Assembly (NCBI GenBank): GCA_933207985.1
Contig: OW240916.1
Coordinates: 138,898,151-138,962,150, forward strand
Direction: 5' to 3'
DNA from: Pelobates cultripes
Taxonomy: Eukaryota; Chordata; Amphibia; Anura; Pelobatidae
Length of the DNA stretch: 64,000 nucleotides
A model generated the notes under the pieces. It saw nothing but the letters and a program-made list of their open reading frames with translations. It did not search any database and was not told the DNA's origin. Below are positions 10,472 through 20,784 of the stretch, piece by piece. The position numbers and the translations under genes were made by a program. Position 1 is the first letter of the stretch. Every line of letters begins with the position of its first letter.

Positions 10472-12234
10472 AGAGCACTGTTAAAGTGAGATTTCTGTGG
10501 GAAAAGCAAGTCTGATGGCTTGACTGGTGTGTGTATCTGTGTTTAGGAATGTATTATATATCTGTTCATCCTCCTTTTGCCTCTATTGGTTAATTTTCTC
10601 ACTTGAGCAGTGAACCAAATGGCAAAAAAAATATAATTGTAGAAATAGTTTCTATGGATATTTTGCATGGACTATATTTGGGGGAGCCGTACATCCACAT
10701 GGATGACTATCAGACTTCCCAAACTAAATTTGTATTTGGACAAAGTGATTTAAGTAAACTAAACTTTTTCACTATGCACAAGTCTATTATACAATGTCCA
10801 TCACTCAGTGCTGTCCTTTGATATGTAATATGTATAATTAAAGTATGTGCCTGCTCCTCTTGTAAAGCATTTCCTAAGGAAAAACTTTTGGCTCTCTGGC
10901 TGATGTAATGAAGGCAGGGAACAGAACCCGGCGGACCCCAGCTAAGCAGCCAAACCATTCTAAAATGGTTTAGTAAATACAATGGAGGCACCAGGGGGCA
11001 CCAAGCACCATAGCCATTACAGAATGCTGTAGTGGTTATGATAATTGAAGTGTTTCTTTAATTTACTACAATTTACTCTACTCTACTATAGCAAGCATGG
11101 AAATAACAGAGATGTCATTGACATTTGTCAGTATGTGAACTCTGCTGCTGTATTCCCAATATTTGTTGAGACAACACTGTTTAACTAGTTATCAGTGAAC
11201 AAGAACAGTATGTTTTAAACTTTGACAAGTTAAATGTAGAGCTTTTCATTAAATACATATAATTTTTGGACATGATTCTAAATTTGGCACCTGGTTTCGT
11301 ATTTGCTTTAGAACTCAACACCACATTTTTATATTAAAATTTGTTCATTTTTTTTAGTTTTAATTTCAAGTGATCCAGGTAATACTTTGTTTTTTCTCAC
11401 CAAAGAGCAATTTTTTTTTAAATTAAATTTTTGCTGTGTTTTTGTGTTTAGGGTAGGTTTAGATACTTGTAGTGGGTGATTAGTGGAAAATGGGTAGATT
11501 TATGTGATTGTTAGATTAGATGTAAGAAACATTATAACAGAAATAAGCATAGTCACTAAATTGGTAGATGATTTAAGGTAAAACTGCCATAACAGGTTGA
11601 CTTTAACAGAAATTAACTGTTGGATGTAGCATCATGAAAATTACTTTGGATGTAGCATCATGAAAATTAATTATCTTTGTGGATGAAACAGTCGATATTA
11701 AGGAGCAACTTTTCTAATTTTTATCAAGCATTAGACACTTTCAAGGAGATTTCTTCACACCTGGAGGGATCCTTACCCAGAAATAGAGGGTAGACTGAGC
11801 CTTTCTCAAGTCCGAGGACACATATTTGCTGCTTATTGGAAGTCTTTTTAAATCTTTTCAAATGCCTTTCTGGCCACTGCTAGTGGCCTTATGTTTGTGA
11901 GTACAATATTTGGTTTTAATTATATTGGCGTTTATGGTTTTATACTATATTCCAAGAGACGTGATAGTGAGTTTCTGCTCACTCTCAAAAGACTTTCTTT
12001 AACGATGCAGATGAAGCAAAGAGCTGGCTTCAAGAATTCAAATATAAAAACAAGATCGTTGATATAGAAGGAATTAATTTTTTTTTTCTGGTGGAAACAT
12101 TATTGGTTGAATCCTGTAAATGGTTAGCAAAAGTAAAAAAAAGAAAAAAAAGGAAAAGCAAAAAATCTGCGTTAAGCTAATAACGATAAGAATATAGTAT
12201 TCTGCATATATGCTTGGATCATAATTTTTTTTTG
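10468..12234. other. Intergenic stretch with MITE remnant and short direct repeat
   Basis: 10780-11062 looks like an old T2-type MITE ending GTAGTGGTTATGATAATTG...TTTCTTTAA. A 27-bp unit containing GGATGTAGCATCATGAAAAT is tandemly duplicated near 11620-11675. 11690-12200 contains interrupted frames that could be a decayed LINE ORF1, but no motif supports this. Confidence 0.4.
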
Positions 12235-13290
12235 GGGGGGGGGTTCACTTATGTGAATGGTAGAAGAATTGTTTGGAAGTTTATGATGAATGTAATTTAC
12301 AAATAACATACACAAAAATAATGAGATGAGTTAATGAGGATAAAAGGTTGTCACAAATATTCCCACGTATATCGGTTTAGACTAATTTTATACAAATCAT
12401 TTATTAAAGGACCACTCTAGGCACCCAGACCACTTCAGCTTAATGAAGTGGTCTGGGTGCCAGGTCCAGCTAGGGTTAACCCATTTTTTAATAAACATAG
12501 CAGTTTCAGAGAAACTGCTATGTTTATTAATAATAAATTCCCCTAATCTCTCAGTGGCTGTCTCATTGACAGCCACTAGAACTTCGCGTCTCTCTTGATT
12601 TTCACAGTGAGCGCCAGCGTCCATAGGAAAAGCATATGAATGCTTTTATGTGACACGGCTGAATGGCGCAAGGCGCGGCGTGCGCATTCAGCCCGACGGG
12701 GCGGCGGAGGAGGGAGAGAAGGAGGAGAGCTCTCCGCCCAGCGCTGGAAAAAGGTAAGTTTTAACCCCTTTCCCCTTTCCAGAGCCGGGCGGGAGGGGGA
12801 CCCTGAGGGTGGGGGCACCCTCAGGGCACTATAGTGCCAGGAAAACGAGTATGTTTTCCTGGCACTATAGTGGTCCTTTAAGGTTTTCACCTATGTTAAA
12901 GGCAGAAGAATCTGCCCAAAGTTTATGATAAATGTAATTTACAAATAACAAACACAAGAAATAATGGGATCGGTTAATAAGGATAAATTTGAAAGGTACT
13001 TATATATACCCCTATGCATATTTGTCTGGTTTATTATTATTTTTTTTTTGCACCAATATAAAGGCAGAAGAACCTGCTTAAAACTTATGATGAAGTTAAA
13101 TACAAAATTGATTAAGGTGTGCATTTATGATCAATTCTGGAATTTGTCTAAACACACGTTTAATGTAATATAATAACAATATACTTATAAAATAATGTGA
13201 TGTGGTTAGAAAGTTGTTATACATATTGTAAATTTATTTATATATGTTTAGTCTATATTTTTTTTTTTTTAAGGTTTGCACTAAGATGAT
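12235..13290 (+). repeat. Diverged tandem array upstream of LINE A
   Basis: At least three, possibly four, units of roughly 170-220 bp share TTCACYTATG-type starts, GGYAGAAGAA, AAGTTTATGATRAATG, ACAAATAACA and a T-rich end: 12245-12403, 12885-13050, 13052-13275 and a partial one from 13276. The T2-like MITE at 12404-12881 sits between units one and two. Position just upstream of LINE A ORF2 suggests leader or inter-ORF monomers of that LINE; this is inference. Confidence 0.5.
12404..12881 (+). mobile_element. Complete T2-like MITE, second family
   Basis: Bounded by TTAAAGGACCACTCTAGGCA at 12404 and CACTATAGTGGTCCTTTAA ending at 12881, with TTAA at both ends. The interior includes a hairpin around AAACATAGCAGTTTCAGAGA and a GC-rich half with CGACGGGGCGGCGG. 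It carries no transposase. A partial inverted copy is at 7695-8101. Confidence 0.8.
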
Positions 13291-13439
13291 TGTAGAGAAA
13301 TATTTGTATAAATGCTATGATAATAATAACCGGAAAATTACAATATGGAGAAAAGTCGGAGGAGATAACAATGATAAAGTTGCTTTTTATATTTTGAATG
13401 CCAGGATTAGAACTTTTTATTTTTAATATGGAGCATCAC

Positions 13440-13511
13440 CCTAATCCGGACAGACCTACTTCGTGTCTAACATTTAGACACAGGATTAGACTGACTCACC
13501 AGCTGGTGAGT
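13440..13511. other. Two adjacent strong hairpins before LINE ORF2
   Basis: Hairpin 1 (13440-13489): GTGTCTAA-CAT-TTAGACAC nested inside CTAATCC...GGATTAG. Hairpin 2 (13494-13511): the perfect 18-bp palindrome ACTCACCAGCTGGTGAGT. Both precede the LINE A endonuclease frame and may be part of its RNA leader. Confidence 0.5.
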
Positions 13512-13630
13512 TAACAATCTTTGTGCTTAAGGAGGATGTTATCCTCCTACGATTTTTGTTATATGTGTGTATGTGCAGCAATGGAGAGGAATAGGGGAGA
13601 TCATAGTGTCGAAATGGAGGGAAAGGGGTT

Positions 13631-14095
13631 TTGGAATCTATAATGATAAGAATGTTAACTCTTAATGTCCAAGCTATGAACACAACAACAAAGAGGTCCT
13701 TAGTATATAAATATTTAGCCGCAGAACATATAGACTTGGGATTTCTACAAAAAACCCATTGGAGGCAATCAGACAAACAGACTTGGGGTGGAAAAAAATT
13801 CCCGCTTATTATACAAGCCTCAAATAAAGATGAAAAGAAATGTGGAGTAGCTATAATATTTGGCAAAAAAATAGAGGTAGAAATAATTCAACAATTACAA
13901 GATGCAGATGGCAGATTTTTGGCAATAGTATGTAAAATGAATTCCAATTTATTTACACTCTGTAATGTCTACCTCCCAAATTACTCACCAGCTTCCTATT
14001 TAAGATCTATTCTAGAAAAAATAGAAGAAATAAAAGTAGGAAATGTAATACTAGCTGGAGACTTCAATGCGGTTATAGATCCACAAATAGAATAA
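13631..14095 (+). pseudogene. LINE A (L1/Tx1-like) ORF2, endonuclease N-terminal part
   Basis: Start of an APE-type endonuclease domain of a non-LTR retrotransposon ORF2. Visible landmarks are the L-N-V-Q-A start, the LGFLQKTHW block (catalytic Glu position reads Gln-Lys here) and LAGDFNAVID near the end, which matches the GDFN metal-site motif. The frame is stopped by TAA at 14093-14095, then continues in shifted frames through SRLDMIW (the SRID-like motif, about 14226) and TDHNGVL (about 14301, catalytic Asp-His pair). ORF2 is therefore a pseudogene. The first ATG of the real ORF2 is not certain. The family is L1-type by its RT and its C-terminal CCHC in the same LINE (28677-30780) and in its relative LINE C. 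Confidence 0.75.
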
Positions 14096-14966
14096 AATGG
14101 TAGTTAAACAAGCTAAATCCTTAAAAAATATTAAAGACGAATTTAACCTGTTCGATATTTGAGGAATTCACAATCCAAATATAAGAGACTATACACACTT
14201 CTCTAAAGTTCACTTTTCCTACTCAAGGCTGGATATGATTTGGATAGACCCTAAACTTATTGATATGATTCAAAATGTAAATATAAAAGAAACAGTATGG
14301 ACAGACCATAATGGAGTATTATGCGTAATAGATGCCAGAAAAAATATAAAAGAACCATATAGCTGGCGTTTAAATGATAGTTTGCTTTGTTCTGACGTGA
14401 ATAAAAAACATATTGAAACAAATATAAGTAATTATTTCAAAGAAAATAGTACAGAAGATACTGATCCATCCACTTTGTGGTGTGCCTTTAAGGCAGTAAT
14501 AAGAAGCCATTTTATTAAACTTCAAAGTCAAATTGATAAAAATACCAGCTTATCTCACCTCCATACTCAGTTAAGAAAGTTGATCCAAAGTAACAAACAA
14601 AATCCAACAGTTGAGAATTCTGAGAAAATATCAGTAATAAAGGATAATATAAATCAGAAATTAATGGAAAGAACGGTTAAAAGCTTAGACAGATTAAAAT
14701 TAAAATATTATTCTAAAGGCAATAGAGCTGATAAATTGTTATCTCAAAAACTCAGAAAACAAAAGGGTCTAAATAAGGTGGATAGAATAATAAATAATGG
14801 AATAACAGCAGTAATTCCTAAAGATGTAGGACAGCAGTTTAACGACTTCTATAGCAAGCTATATAACATACCTCAAACTACGACAGTTGAAGATATAAAA
14901 AAATATTTTGAAAAAATGAATAAGTTTCAGTTAACAGAATCACAAAGAGAAGCAATAAATAAAGAC
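14096..14966 (+). pseudogene. LINE A ORF2, end of endonuclease and linker to RT
   Basis: An open stretch 14235-14966 continues the endonuclease and then a Lys/Gln-rich linker (blocks LWCAFKAVIRSHFIKLQSQ, LKLKYYSKGNRADKLLSQKL, FNDFYSKLYNIPQ). Each block has a close relative in the inverted part and start of LINE C (32922-33480). A stop or frame change separates it from the previous part. It is cut at 14966 by the hAT foldback and resumes after it. Confidence 0.75.
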
Positions 14967-15330
14967 TAGTGATGTCCCGAACGGTTCGCCGAACGGTTCG
15001 CGAACGGTTCTCAAACGGTTCGCCACGGACTCATCACTGAGTAAACTTTGACCCTGTACCTCACAGTCAGCAGACACATTCCAGCCAATCTGCAGCAGAT
15101 CCTCCCTCCCAGACCCTCCCACCTCCTGGACAGCATCCATTTTACATTCATTTTGAAGCTGCATTCTTAGTGACCTGTCCAGGAGGTGGGAGGGTCTGGG
15201 AGGGAGGGTCTGCTGCTGATTGGCTGGAATGTGTCTGCTGACTGTGAGGTACAGGGTCAAAGTTTACTCAATGATGAGTCCGTGGCGAACCGTTCGCGAA
15301 CTGTTCGGCGAACCGTTCGGGACATCACTA
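14967..15330. mobile_element. hAT-like foldback MITE inside LINE A
   Basis: 364-bp near-perfect palindrome from TAGTGATGTCCCGAACGGTT to its complement. Arms of about 150 bp include GGACAGG..., CCTCCCACCTCCTGGACAG and TTTGACCCTGTACC blocks, around a short centre (CATTTTACATTCATTTTGAA). The flanking 8-mers ATAAAGAC (14959-14966) and AAAAAGAC (15331-15338) match at 7 of 8, as expected for a hAT target duplication. It is non-coding; frames across it are chance. Confidence 0.8.
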
Positions 15331-15495
15331 AAAAAGACATAACTATGGATGAAACAATGAAAGATATAAATAACTTGGAAGGGTTCAAAACCCCAGGTCC
15401 AGACGGATTTAGTAACTTATTCTATAAAACATTCAAAGACCTAATTTGCCCTCATATGACCAATACTTTCAATAGTGCAGCTAAGAGAGGACTCC
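15331..15495 (+). pseudogene. LINE A ORF2, start of RT domain
   Basis: Short continuation of LINE A between the foldback and the ERV. It contains TPGPDGFSNLFYKTFKDL, the first conserved RT block shared with LINE C at about 33550. It stops at GGACTCC (15495), where the ERV is inserted, and resumes at 28673. Confidence 0.8.
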
Positions 15496-15954
15496 TGTTG
15501 TGGATCAGAAATGTTGATCTTTGTTATATTCAGAGGAAGCCCAAATTGTTGTTACAAGTGCACTTGGAGAAGCGAGAATTAGACACCAGACACCTGTTGG
15601 TATTCAAAATAAGCCTCTGACGTTTTATTCATCAGCTGGGTTTTATACATTAAAAAGTAAGTGCTTACGTGCAAATACTCTTAGAACAGTAATAGGAAGA
15701 GAATACAGATAAGACATAGGGATGAGCGTCATGTACACATAACAAATAAGTTTCAAGGTAAGAGAGAACAAAATGATTAGAGCAGAGACATCTTAGGTGG
15801 GGGCTCTCTGCTCTCGGAACTTAGACATATATGGTCTTAAGTGTTGTTTAAGCATCAAGCATTTCCTGAGTCCAAGTTAGCCAATTTTAATATAGGATAT
15901 CATTATATGACACCTATAAGCTTGAGCCTTGGAATCAAGATAAATTCTATCACA
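15496..15954 (-). repeat. ERV 3' LTR
   Basis: 459 bp. In element orientation it starts TGTGATAGAATTTATC and ends CCACAACA, obeying the TG...CA rule. It is nearly identical to the 5' LTR at 28221-28672 except for its last bases. Confidence 0.85.
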
Positions 15955-15956
15955 AT

Positions 15957-15966
15957 CCCCTCTTTT
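15957..15966 (-). other. ERV polypurine tract
   Basis: On the minus strand AAAAGAGGGG followed by AT and the LTR start TGTGATAG. This is the usual plus-strand primer position directly upstream of a retroviral 3' LTR. Confidence 0.8.
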
Positions 15967-16097
15967 GATCCAAGGGTCACCCAAATGTCCAAGGTATATC
16001 CAGGCCTGCTAGCCAAAGCCTGTGGGACTTTCATTTATTGCTTCACCACGGTTCCCTTGGACTGAGAGACCACCAGAATCAGCGGAGGAGAGTTCCT

Positions 16098-17390
16098 TCA
16101 TTTGTTAGGCGAGGTAACATCATAAAACCTTTTCGAAGTTGGATCTGGAATGTAAATTAAGGTACGACCAATAGTAGGCTTGCTTTTACATAGAGAGGTT
16201 AGTAGACATGAAAAAAATCTAAAGGTTAGAAAAATAGCCATAATGACAAATATAGCTAACAGCAAAAAGTACAAAATCTTCTTAATTAGTAAAGTCAACC
16301 ATGTTCCTAGCCCAAATGTCCAATCCCAATCCCCAAAGAAGCCAGTATCCTGTTTGATCTCCTGTACTAAGTCATGTAAATCTTTTATATGTTTATGGAT
16401 CATAGTGCCATGGTCAGATAGGTTAAAACAGCACATACCTTCTATAGCTTCACAGCCTAAGTCATGTTTCATTAGTAAGTAGTCAATGGCTGCTCTATTC
16501 TCAAGGATTGCCTTCTTATTTGCCTGGCTGTCCATAAGTAGCTCTTCTAGGGCCTGTGAAGTGGCATTTAAACCTTTTGCAAGGGAACAAGCTACAGCAT
16601 TTACTACTCGGGTATTATACAACGCTAAACCTGGGACTCCTACCAAGGTGTACGCTAGGGCAGAGTATTCGGCTTTAGATAAGAGAGTGATTTCTGGGTT
16701 ACAATCTGCATTAAGGGTGTTTTTAACATCTCTCCTGTCTCTCAGCAGTTTGTGTAGCTGGGTGGTTTTAGTGATCAGGTCAGATTTGGAAAACATGGTC
16801 ATGGTTAGGCGAGAGATTGCACAGGGACCTCCTGTAATGTTACCTGGGACATAAGCATAAGTAATATTTCCACAGGAGAAAGTCCATCCTTTAGGAAGAT
16901 AGACATTGTAGTGGTAACTCATAACTTGGTGAGTTTTGGTACAATTCATAGTGGTGCTTAGGGCTCTACAATTCGTGGTATTTTTCCACCATGTGGGGCA
17001 AAACAGGGATTCAGTATTAGGGTCTCTTGAACAATTACATGAAAAAGACCAACATAGTTCAGCACCTGTCACATTAATTGTCTTCAGGGCTAGAGGAGGC
17101 TTGCCTACGAGTGGGTTGAAGGCATAAGAATATAGTTGTAGAGATTTATGGGGTCTATGGGTATGTAGGTACTTTCTTAACAGTGAGATGGGGGTAGGGA
17201 CAGCTATAAGACAAGATTCTATGGCGTTTTCAGTACTGAGGAGAGGGTTGAGGCAAAAGGAAGTTAAATTAAAAGCCTTTGCTATCTGCAACCATATATT
17301 TTCCTGCCATGCATTATTATTTTCTGGTCTCAAGTCAGAGTAGCATATCTGAACACAGTATAAAATGGTAAAGGATAAGAACAGCTTCAT
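16098..17390 (-). CDS. env: ERV envelope glycoprotein, open frame
   Basis: 430 codons, uninterrupted, ATG at 17390 overlapping the pol stop by four bases (ATGA). Retroviral Env that would be processed into surface and transmembrane subunits. Visible features: hydrophobic signal peptide at about residues 2-18; many N-X-S/T sites (for example around 40, 106, 137, 175, 184); a basic furin-type site RDRR at 217-220; a Gly/Ala/Leu-rich hydrophobic segment at about 240-260; a heptad region; the CX6CC motif at C313/C320-C321, the class I signature of a covalently linked SU-TM; and a membrane anchor at about 371-390 followed by a cytoplasmic tail of about 40 residues. No classic CWLC-like CXXC was found in SU. 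Whether the host expresses it is unknown. Confidence 0.85.
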   Translation of the reverse strand: MKLFLSFTILYCVQICYSDLRPENNNAWQENIWLQIAKAFNLTSFCLNPLLSTENAIESCLIAVPTPISLLRKYLHTHRPHKSLQLYSYAFNPLVGKPPLALKTINVTGAELCWSFSCNCSRDPNTESLFCPTWWKNTTNCRALSTTMNCTKTHQVMSYHYNVYLPKGWTFSCGNITYAYVPGNITGGPCAISRLTMTMFSKSDLITKTTQLHKLLRDRRDVKNTLNADCNPEITLLSKAEYSALAYTLVGVPGLALYNTRVVNAVACSLAKGLNATSQALEELLMDSQANKKAILENRAAIDYLLMKHDLGCEAIEGMCCFNLSDHGTMIHKHIKDLHDLVQEIKQDTGFFGDWDWTFGLGTWLTLLIKKILYFLLLAIFVIMAIFLTFRFFSCLLTSLCKSKPTIGRTLIYIPDPTSKRFYDVTSPNK

Positions 17391-19657
17391 GTTGGTGGAT
17401 CAGTCGGAGTGACTTGTTTACAGTGACTGGCGTGTATCCACGTGGCTTTTCCTTCTAGTTTCACTGAGGTAGCCGTAGTCAAGAGCACTTGGAATGGACC
17501 GTCAAAGCGTGATTCAAGTCCTTTCCTCACATGCCTCTTTATCACCACCCAATCACCAGGTTGCAGTTTGTGAGTTGCAGAATCACAGTTAGGCACCCTG
17601 CCTAATCTTTGATGTAGGACCTGAACATAGGCAGTCATACTACCATGCTGCATCTGTAGTGTTTGGGGAAAATAGAGGCCTGTCTTTGGGGCACATCCAA
17701 ACAGGATCTCAAAAGGGGATAAGCCATGTCTGGAATTGGGGGTGAATCTCATAGAAAAGAGTGCTAGGGGAAGGCATTCAGTCCAGGGCTTTCCTGTGTC
17801 TTGCATGGCTTTTGCAATCTTGTTCTTTAAGGTGCCATTTGCCCTTTCTACTTTCCCACTACTCTGGGGGTGATAGGGGGTGTGGAAGGCCTGACTGATC
17901 CCTAGGGCTTTCATAATTTCTTGCATTATTTCCCCAGTGAAATGGCTACCTCTGTCACTTTCAATCACTTCAGGTACTCCATTTCTACATACCAGTTCCT
18001 TCAGAAGCTTACTTGCTGTGACCTTCGCTGTGGCTTTCGACACTGGGTAGGCCTCAGGCCAACCTGAAAAGAGATCAATGCACACCAACACATATTCATA
18101 CACTCCTACCTTAGGTAGTTGAATATAGTCTATCTGCAGTCTTTGAAACGGGTAAAGTGGCCTTGGTGTGTGCTTACTTGGTGTTTTCACAGCTTGTCCT
18201 GGATTGTGTCTAGCACAAATCATGCAAGCTTGGGTGTGTTTAGCTGCTACAACAGTAAATCCGGGTGCTACCCAATGGGTGTTTACTATGCTGTTCATGT
18301 GCATCTTGGAGAGATGTGTAGGTCCATGGGCAATCTGGGCCATCATGGGGTACAACACTCGTGGTAAACACAGTCTTTTACCTTTCCTCCACATTCTGTC
18401 ATCATCAGGTTCTGCATCTTGTTTCCTCCAGAGGTCATGTTCTTCCTTGCTTGCCTGTCTTTGTAAGCTCAACAGTATATTGTAGTCAACGGCGTCATCT
18501 GTAAGAACAACTTGTAGAAAGGTATTACCTGTAGAGGGATGAACTTTGATTGCTGCTTGCTTGGCAGCTTTGTCTGCTTTGTGGTTTCCTCTTGAGATTT
18601 CATCTGTGATCTTCACGTGAGCTGCCACCTTGATGATGCCTACTTGAGTGGGTAGCAGGATAGTATCCATAAGTGCACTCACGGCTTCAGAATTCTTGAT
18701 TGGAGTTCCTGCTGAGGTGAGAAAATCACGAGCCCGCCATATAGGGCCAAAATCATGGGCTATACCAAAAGCATAGCGAGAGTCTGTATAAATATTAGCA
18801 GTCTTACCAGAAGCCATTTTACACGCTTCAGCGAGTGCCTTCAGCTCTGCCTCCTGTGCAGAGCAGTGAGGAGCGAGTGGTTCAGCTTTTATTACCTCAT
18901 GTGCAGAGACTACAGCATATCCAGTGTGGAAATTACCCTTCTCATCAGCATATCTGGAACCATCTACAAAAAACTCAAAATCTGCATTAGATAATGGAGA
19001 ATCAAATACATGCAAAAAACCTGCTGTCTCTTGTGCCATTAGTGCTGCACAATCATGGGGTACCTGGGCATCAGCTAACTCATCTGGTGAAAGTGAATTT
19101 ACAAAAAGATCAGAAGTACAACTATTCACACTATCCCCACTCCCCTCTTTTAAATCCAGGGGAAGCAATGTAGATGGATTTAACACCATACACCTTTTAA
19201 GAGTAACATTAGGTGGCATAAGCAAGGCACATTGCATTCTGAGATGCCTTGCAGTATGTATGTGTTTTGGTTGAACTCGTGAGAGTATGCTGTTGATATC
19301 ATGCGGTGTGTATATGGTCACAGGATTATCTAAAACAATATCAGTGGCTTTGTCCAGGAGGGCAGTAACAGCCGCCACTGCCCTAACACATGAGGGGGCA
19401 CCCCTGGCAACAGGGTCCAATCTGGTGGAGTAGTATGCTATTGGTCTTTGTTTACCACCATGATCCTGTGTAAGGACAGATGTAGCATAACCTGATTGCT
19501 CAGTACAGAACAGGTTAAAATTCTTTCTGTAATCTGGGAGACCCAGTGCCGGAGCTGACGTTACCAGTATGTTAAGTGTATAGAAGGCATTTTCTGCCGC
19601 ATGGGTTAATTTAAATGGTCTGTTTTCGTTGGCAAGACAATCATACAGTGGTTGCAT
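17387..19657 (-). pseudogene. pol: ERV pol: end of RT/connection, RNase H and integrase
   Basis: Open frame of 756 codons. Residues 1-100 are the RT connection (PLYDCL, QRPIAYYSTRLDPVARG). RNase H has FFVDGSRY (Asp about 232), Glu about 270, YTDSRYA (Asp about 292) and HKADKAAK (Asp about 362). Integrase has an HHCC zinc region at about 444-481 and the DDE triad: Asp510 in QIDYIQ, Asp568 in ESDRGSHF, Glu604 in KVERANG. It ends with the DGPFQVLL block of the gammaretroviral C-terminal domain. The N-terminal boundary is artificial: a frameshift near 19660-19680 separates it from the YIDD part of RT. As annotated it is part of a broken pol gene. Confidence 0.85.
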
Positions 19658-19665
19658 GTAGATAG

Positions 19666-20031
19666 CTATGGAACGCAGTAAGAAATCAAACCGAGGAAAG
19701 TACGAACCTGGGCTAAACTGCGGGGGGGTCTAATATTTTGAACTGCAGTTTTTCTACTTTCCGTGAGATGTTTTATGCCCTGGGAAATGCAATGTCCTAG
19801 GAAAATAACTTTCTCTACACATGCTTGCAGTTTCGTTTTTGTTGCTTTACAGCCTGCTTTTTCTAGGAATTTTAGTAAGGAAAGAGTGTTTACAATACAA
19901 GATTCCATATTATCGCAACATAGGAGTAGGTCATCGATATACTGCAATAAAATTACGTTATTTAGCCTTTGCCATTCTTCAAGAATCTGGGCTATAACCA
20001 TGCTGTACATAGTGGGTGAGTTTTGTGCACC
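19666..20031 (-). pseudogene. pol: ERV pol: RT palm with YIDD
   Basis: Segment carrying the RT active site LLQYIDDLLLC and the downstream FLGHCIS and TFLGLISYC blocks. It ends in a stop next to the frameshift that precedes the RNase H part. Upstream it is cut at 20031 by Gypsy-1; the preceding RT residues (LPQ block) lie beyond it at about 25720. Confidence 0.85.
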
Positions 20032-20036
20032 CTGTG

Positions 20037-20750
20037 TGTAATATTTATTTTGTAATACTTCTTTAATTGGAACTCAACTGCAGAATTTCCTGGTTGCAGC
20101 AACAATAAGTTTCACCTCCTTTTATATTGATATGAAACAATGGTCACTGTACCTTTAAATACACATGAAGGAAAAATTAGGCTTTGTAGCAATCCCTTAT
20201 GAATAAGAGGAATAATTAGACAAAGTGACACTTTAGTGAGTTTTAGATACTGTGTAACATAAATAATAGGAATTGGCTTGTTTGGTAAAAGTATTACTTA
20301 ACTTAAAGGCAGTTCTGGCACTGGAAGGGTTAATTCACCCAATGAAGGAGAAATTAGAAGTCCGTTTCAACAAGCTGAGAACTAGGAGTGGAGAGTGGGG
20401 AAGTCCGTTTTAACAAGCCGAGGTCTGGGAGTGGAGAAGGTAGAATTCAGAGTTACAAGCCGAGGTCTAGGAGTGGAGAAGGTAGAAATCCGTTTACAAG
20501 CCGAGGTCGAGAAGTGGAGAAGGTAGAAATCCGTTTACTACTAGCCGAGGTCTAGAAGTGGAGCAGGTAGGATCAAAAGTAGAGCAGCTGATCTTTCTGC
20601 AGCACCTGTGCGAATAATCCAGCCCTTTGAATCTGGCGCGGTCTTCCTAAGTATCGTGGAGGGACCGCGTCAGAAAAAAGGGCGGGGCTGAGCGCCGTGA
20701 ACCCGGAAGTGGGTTCCGGCGACGAAATACATGCCATGCTATACCTGACA
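20037..20750 (-). repeat. Gypsy-1 3' LTR
   Basis: 714 bp, starting TGTCAGGTATAGCATGGC and ending in ATTACA in element orientation. It includes four-fold repeats of a unit with AAGCCGAGGTC / GTGGAGAAGGTAG (plus-strand reading, about 20340-20570). Next to it (20751-20775) is the purine-rich tract GAGAAGGGGGTAC. Confidence 0.9.
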
Positions 20751-20784
20751 GTACCCCCTTCTCATGGGGCATCCTCTGGGTGCA

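Noticed and set aside
9984..10509. GC-rich frames of 100-169 codons on both strands
   Set aside because: They read through a palindrome, a transposon end and a CA repeat; no domain, and mutually overlapping frames.
14940..15620. Frames across the foldback element repeating GGSGREGLL-type peptides on both strands
   Set aside because: The palindrome makes the same peptide on both strands; this is non-coding hAT DNA plus flanking LINE and LTR.
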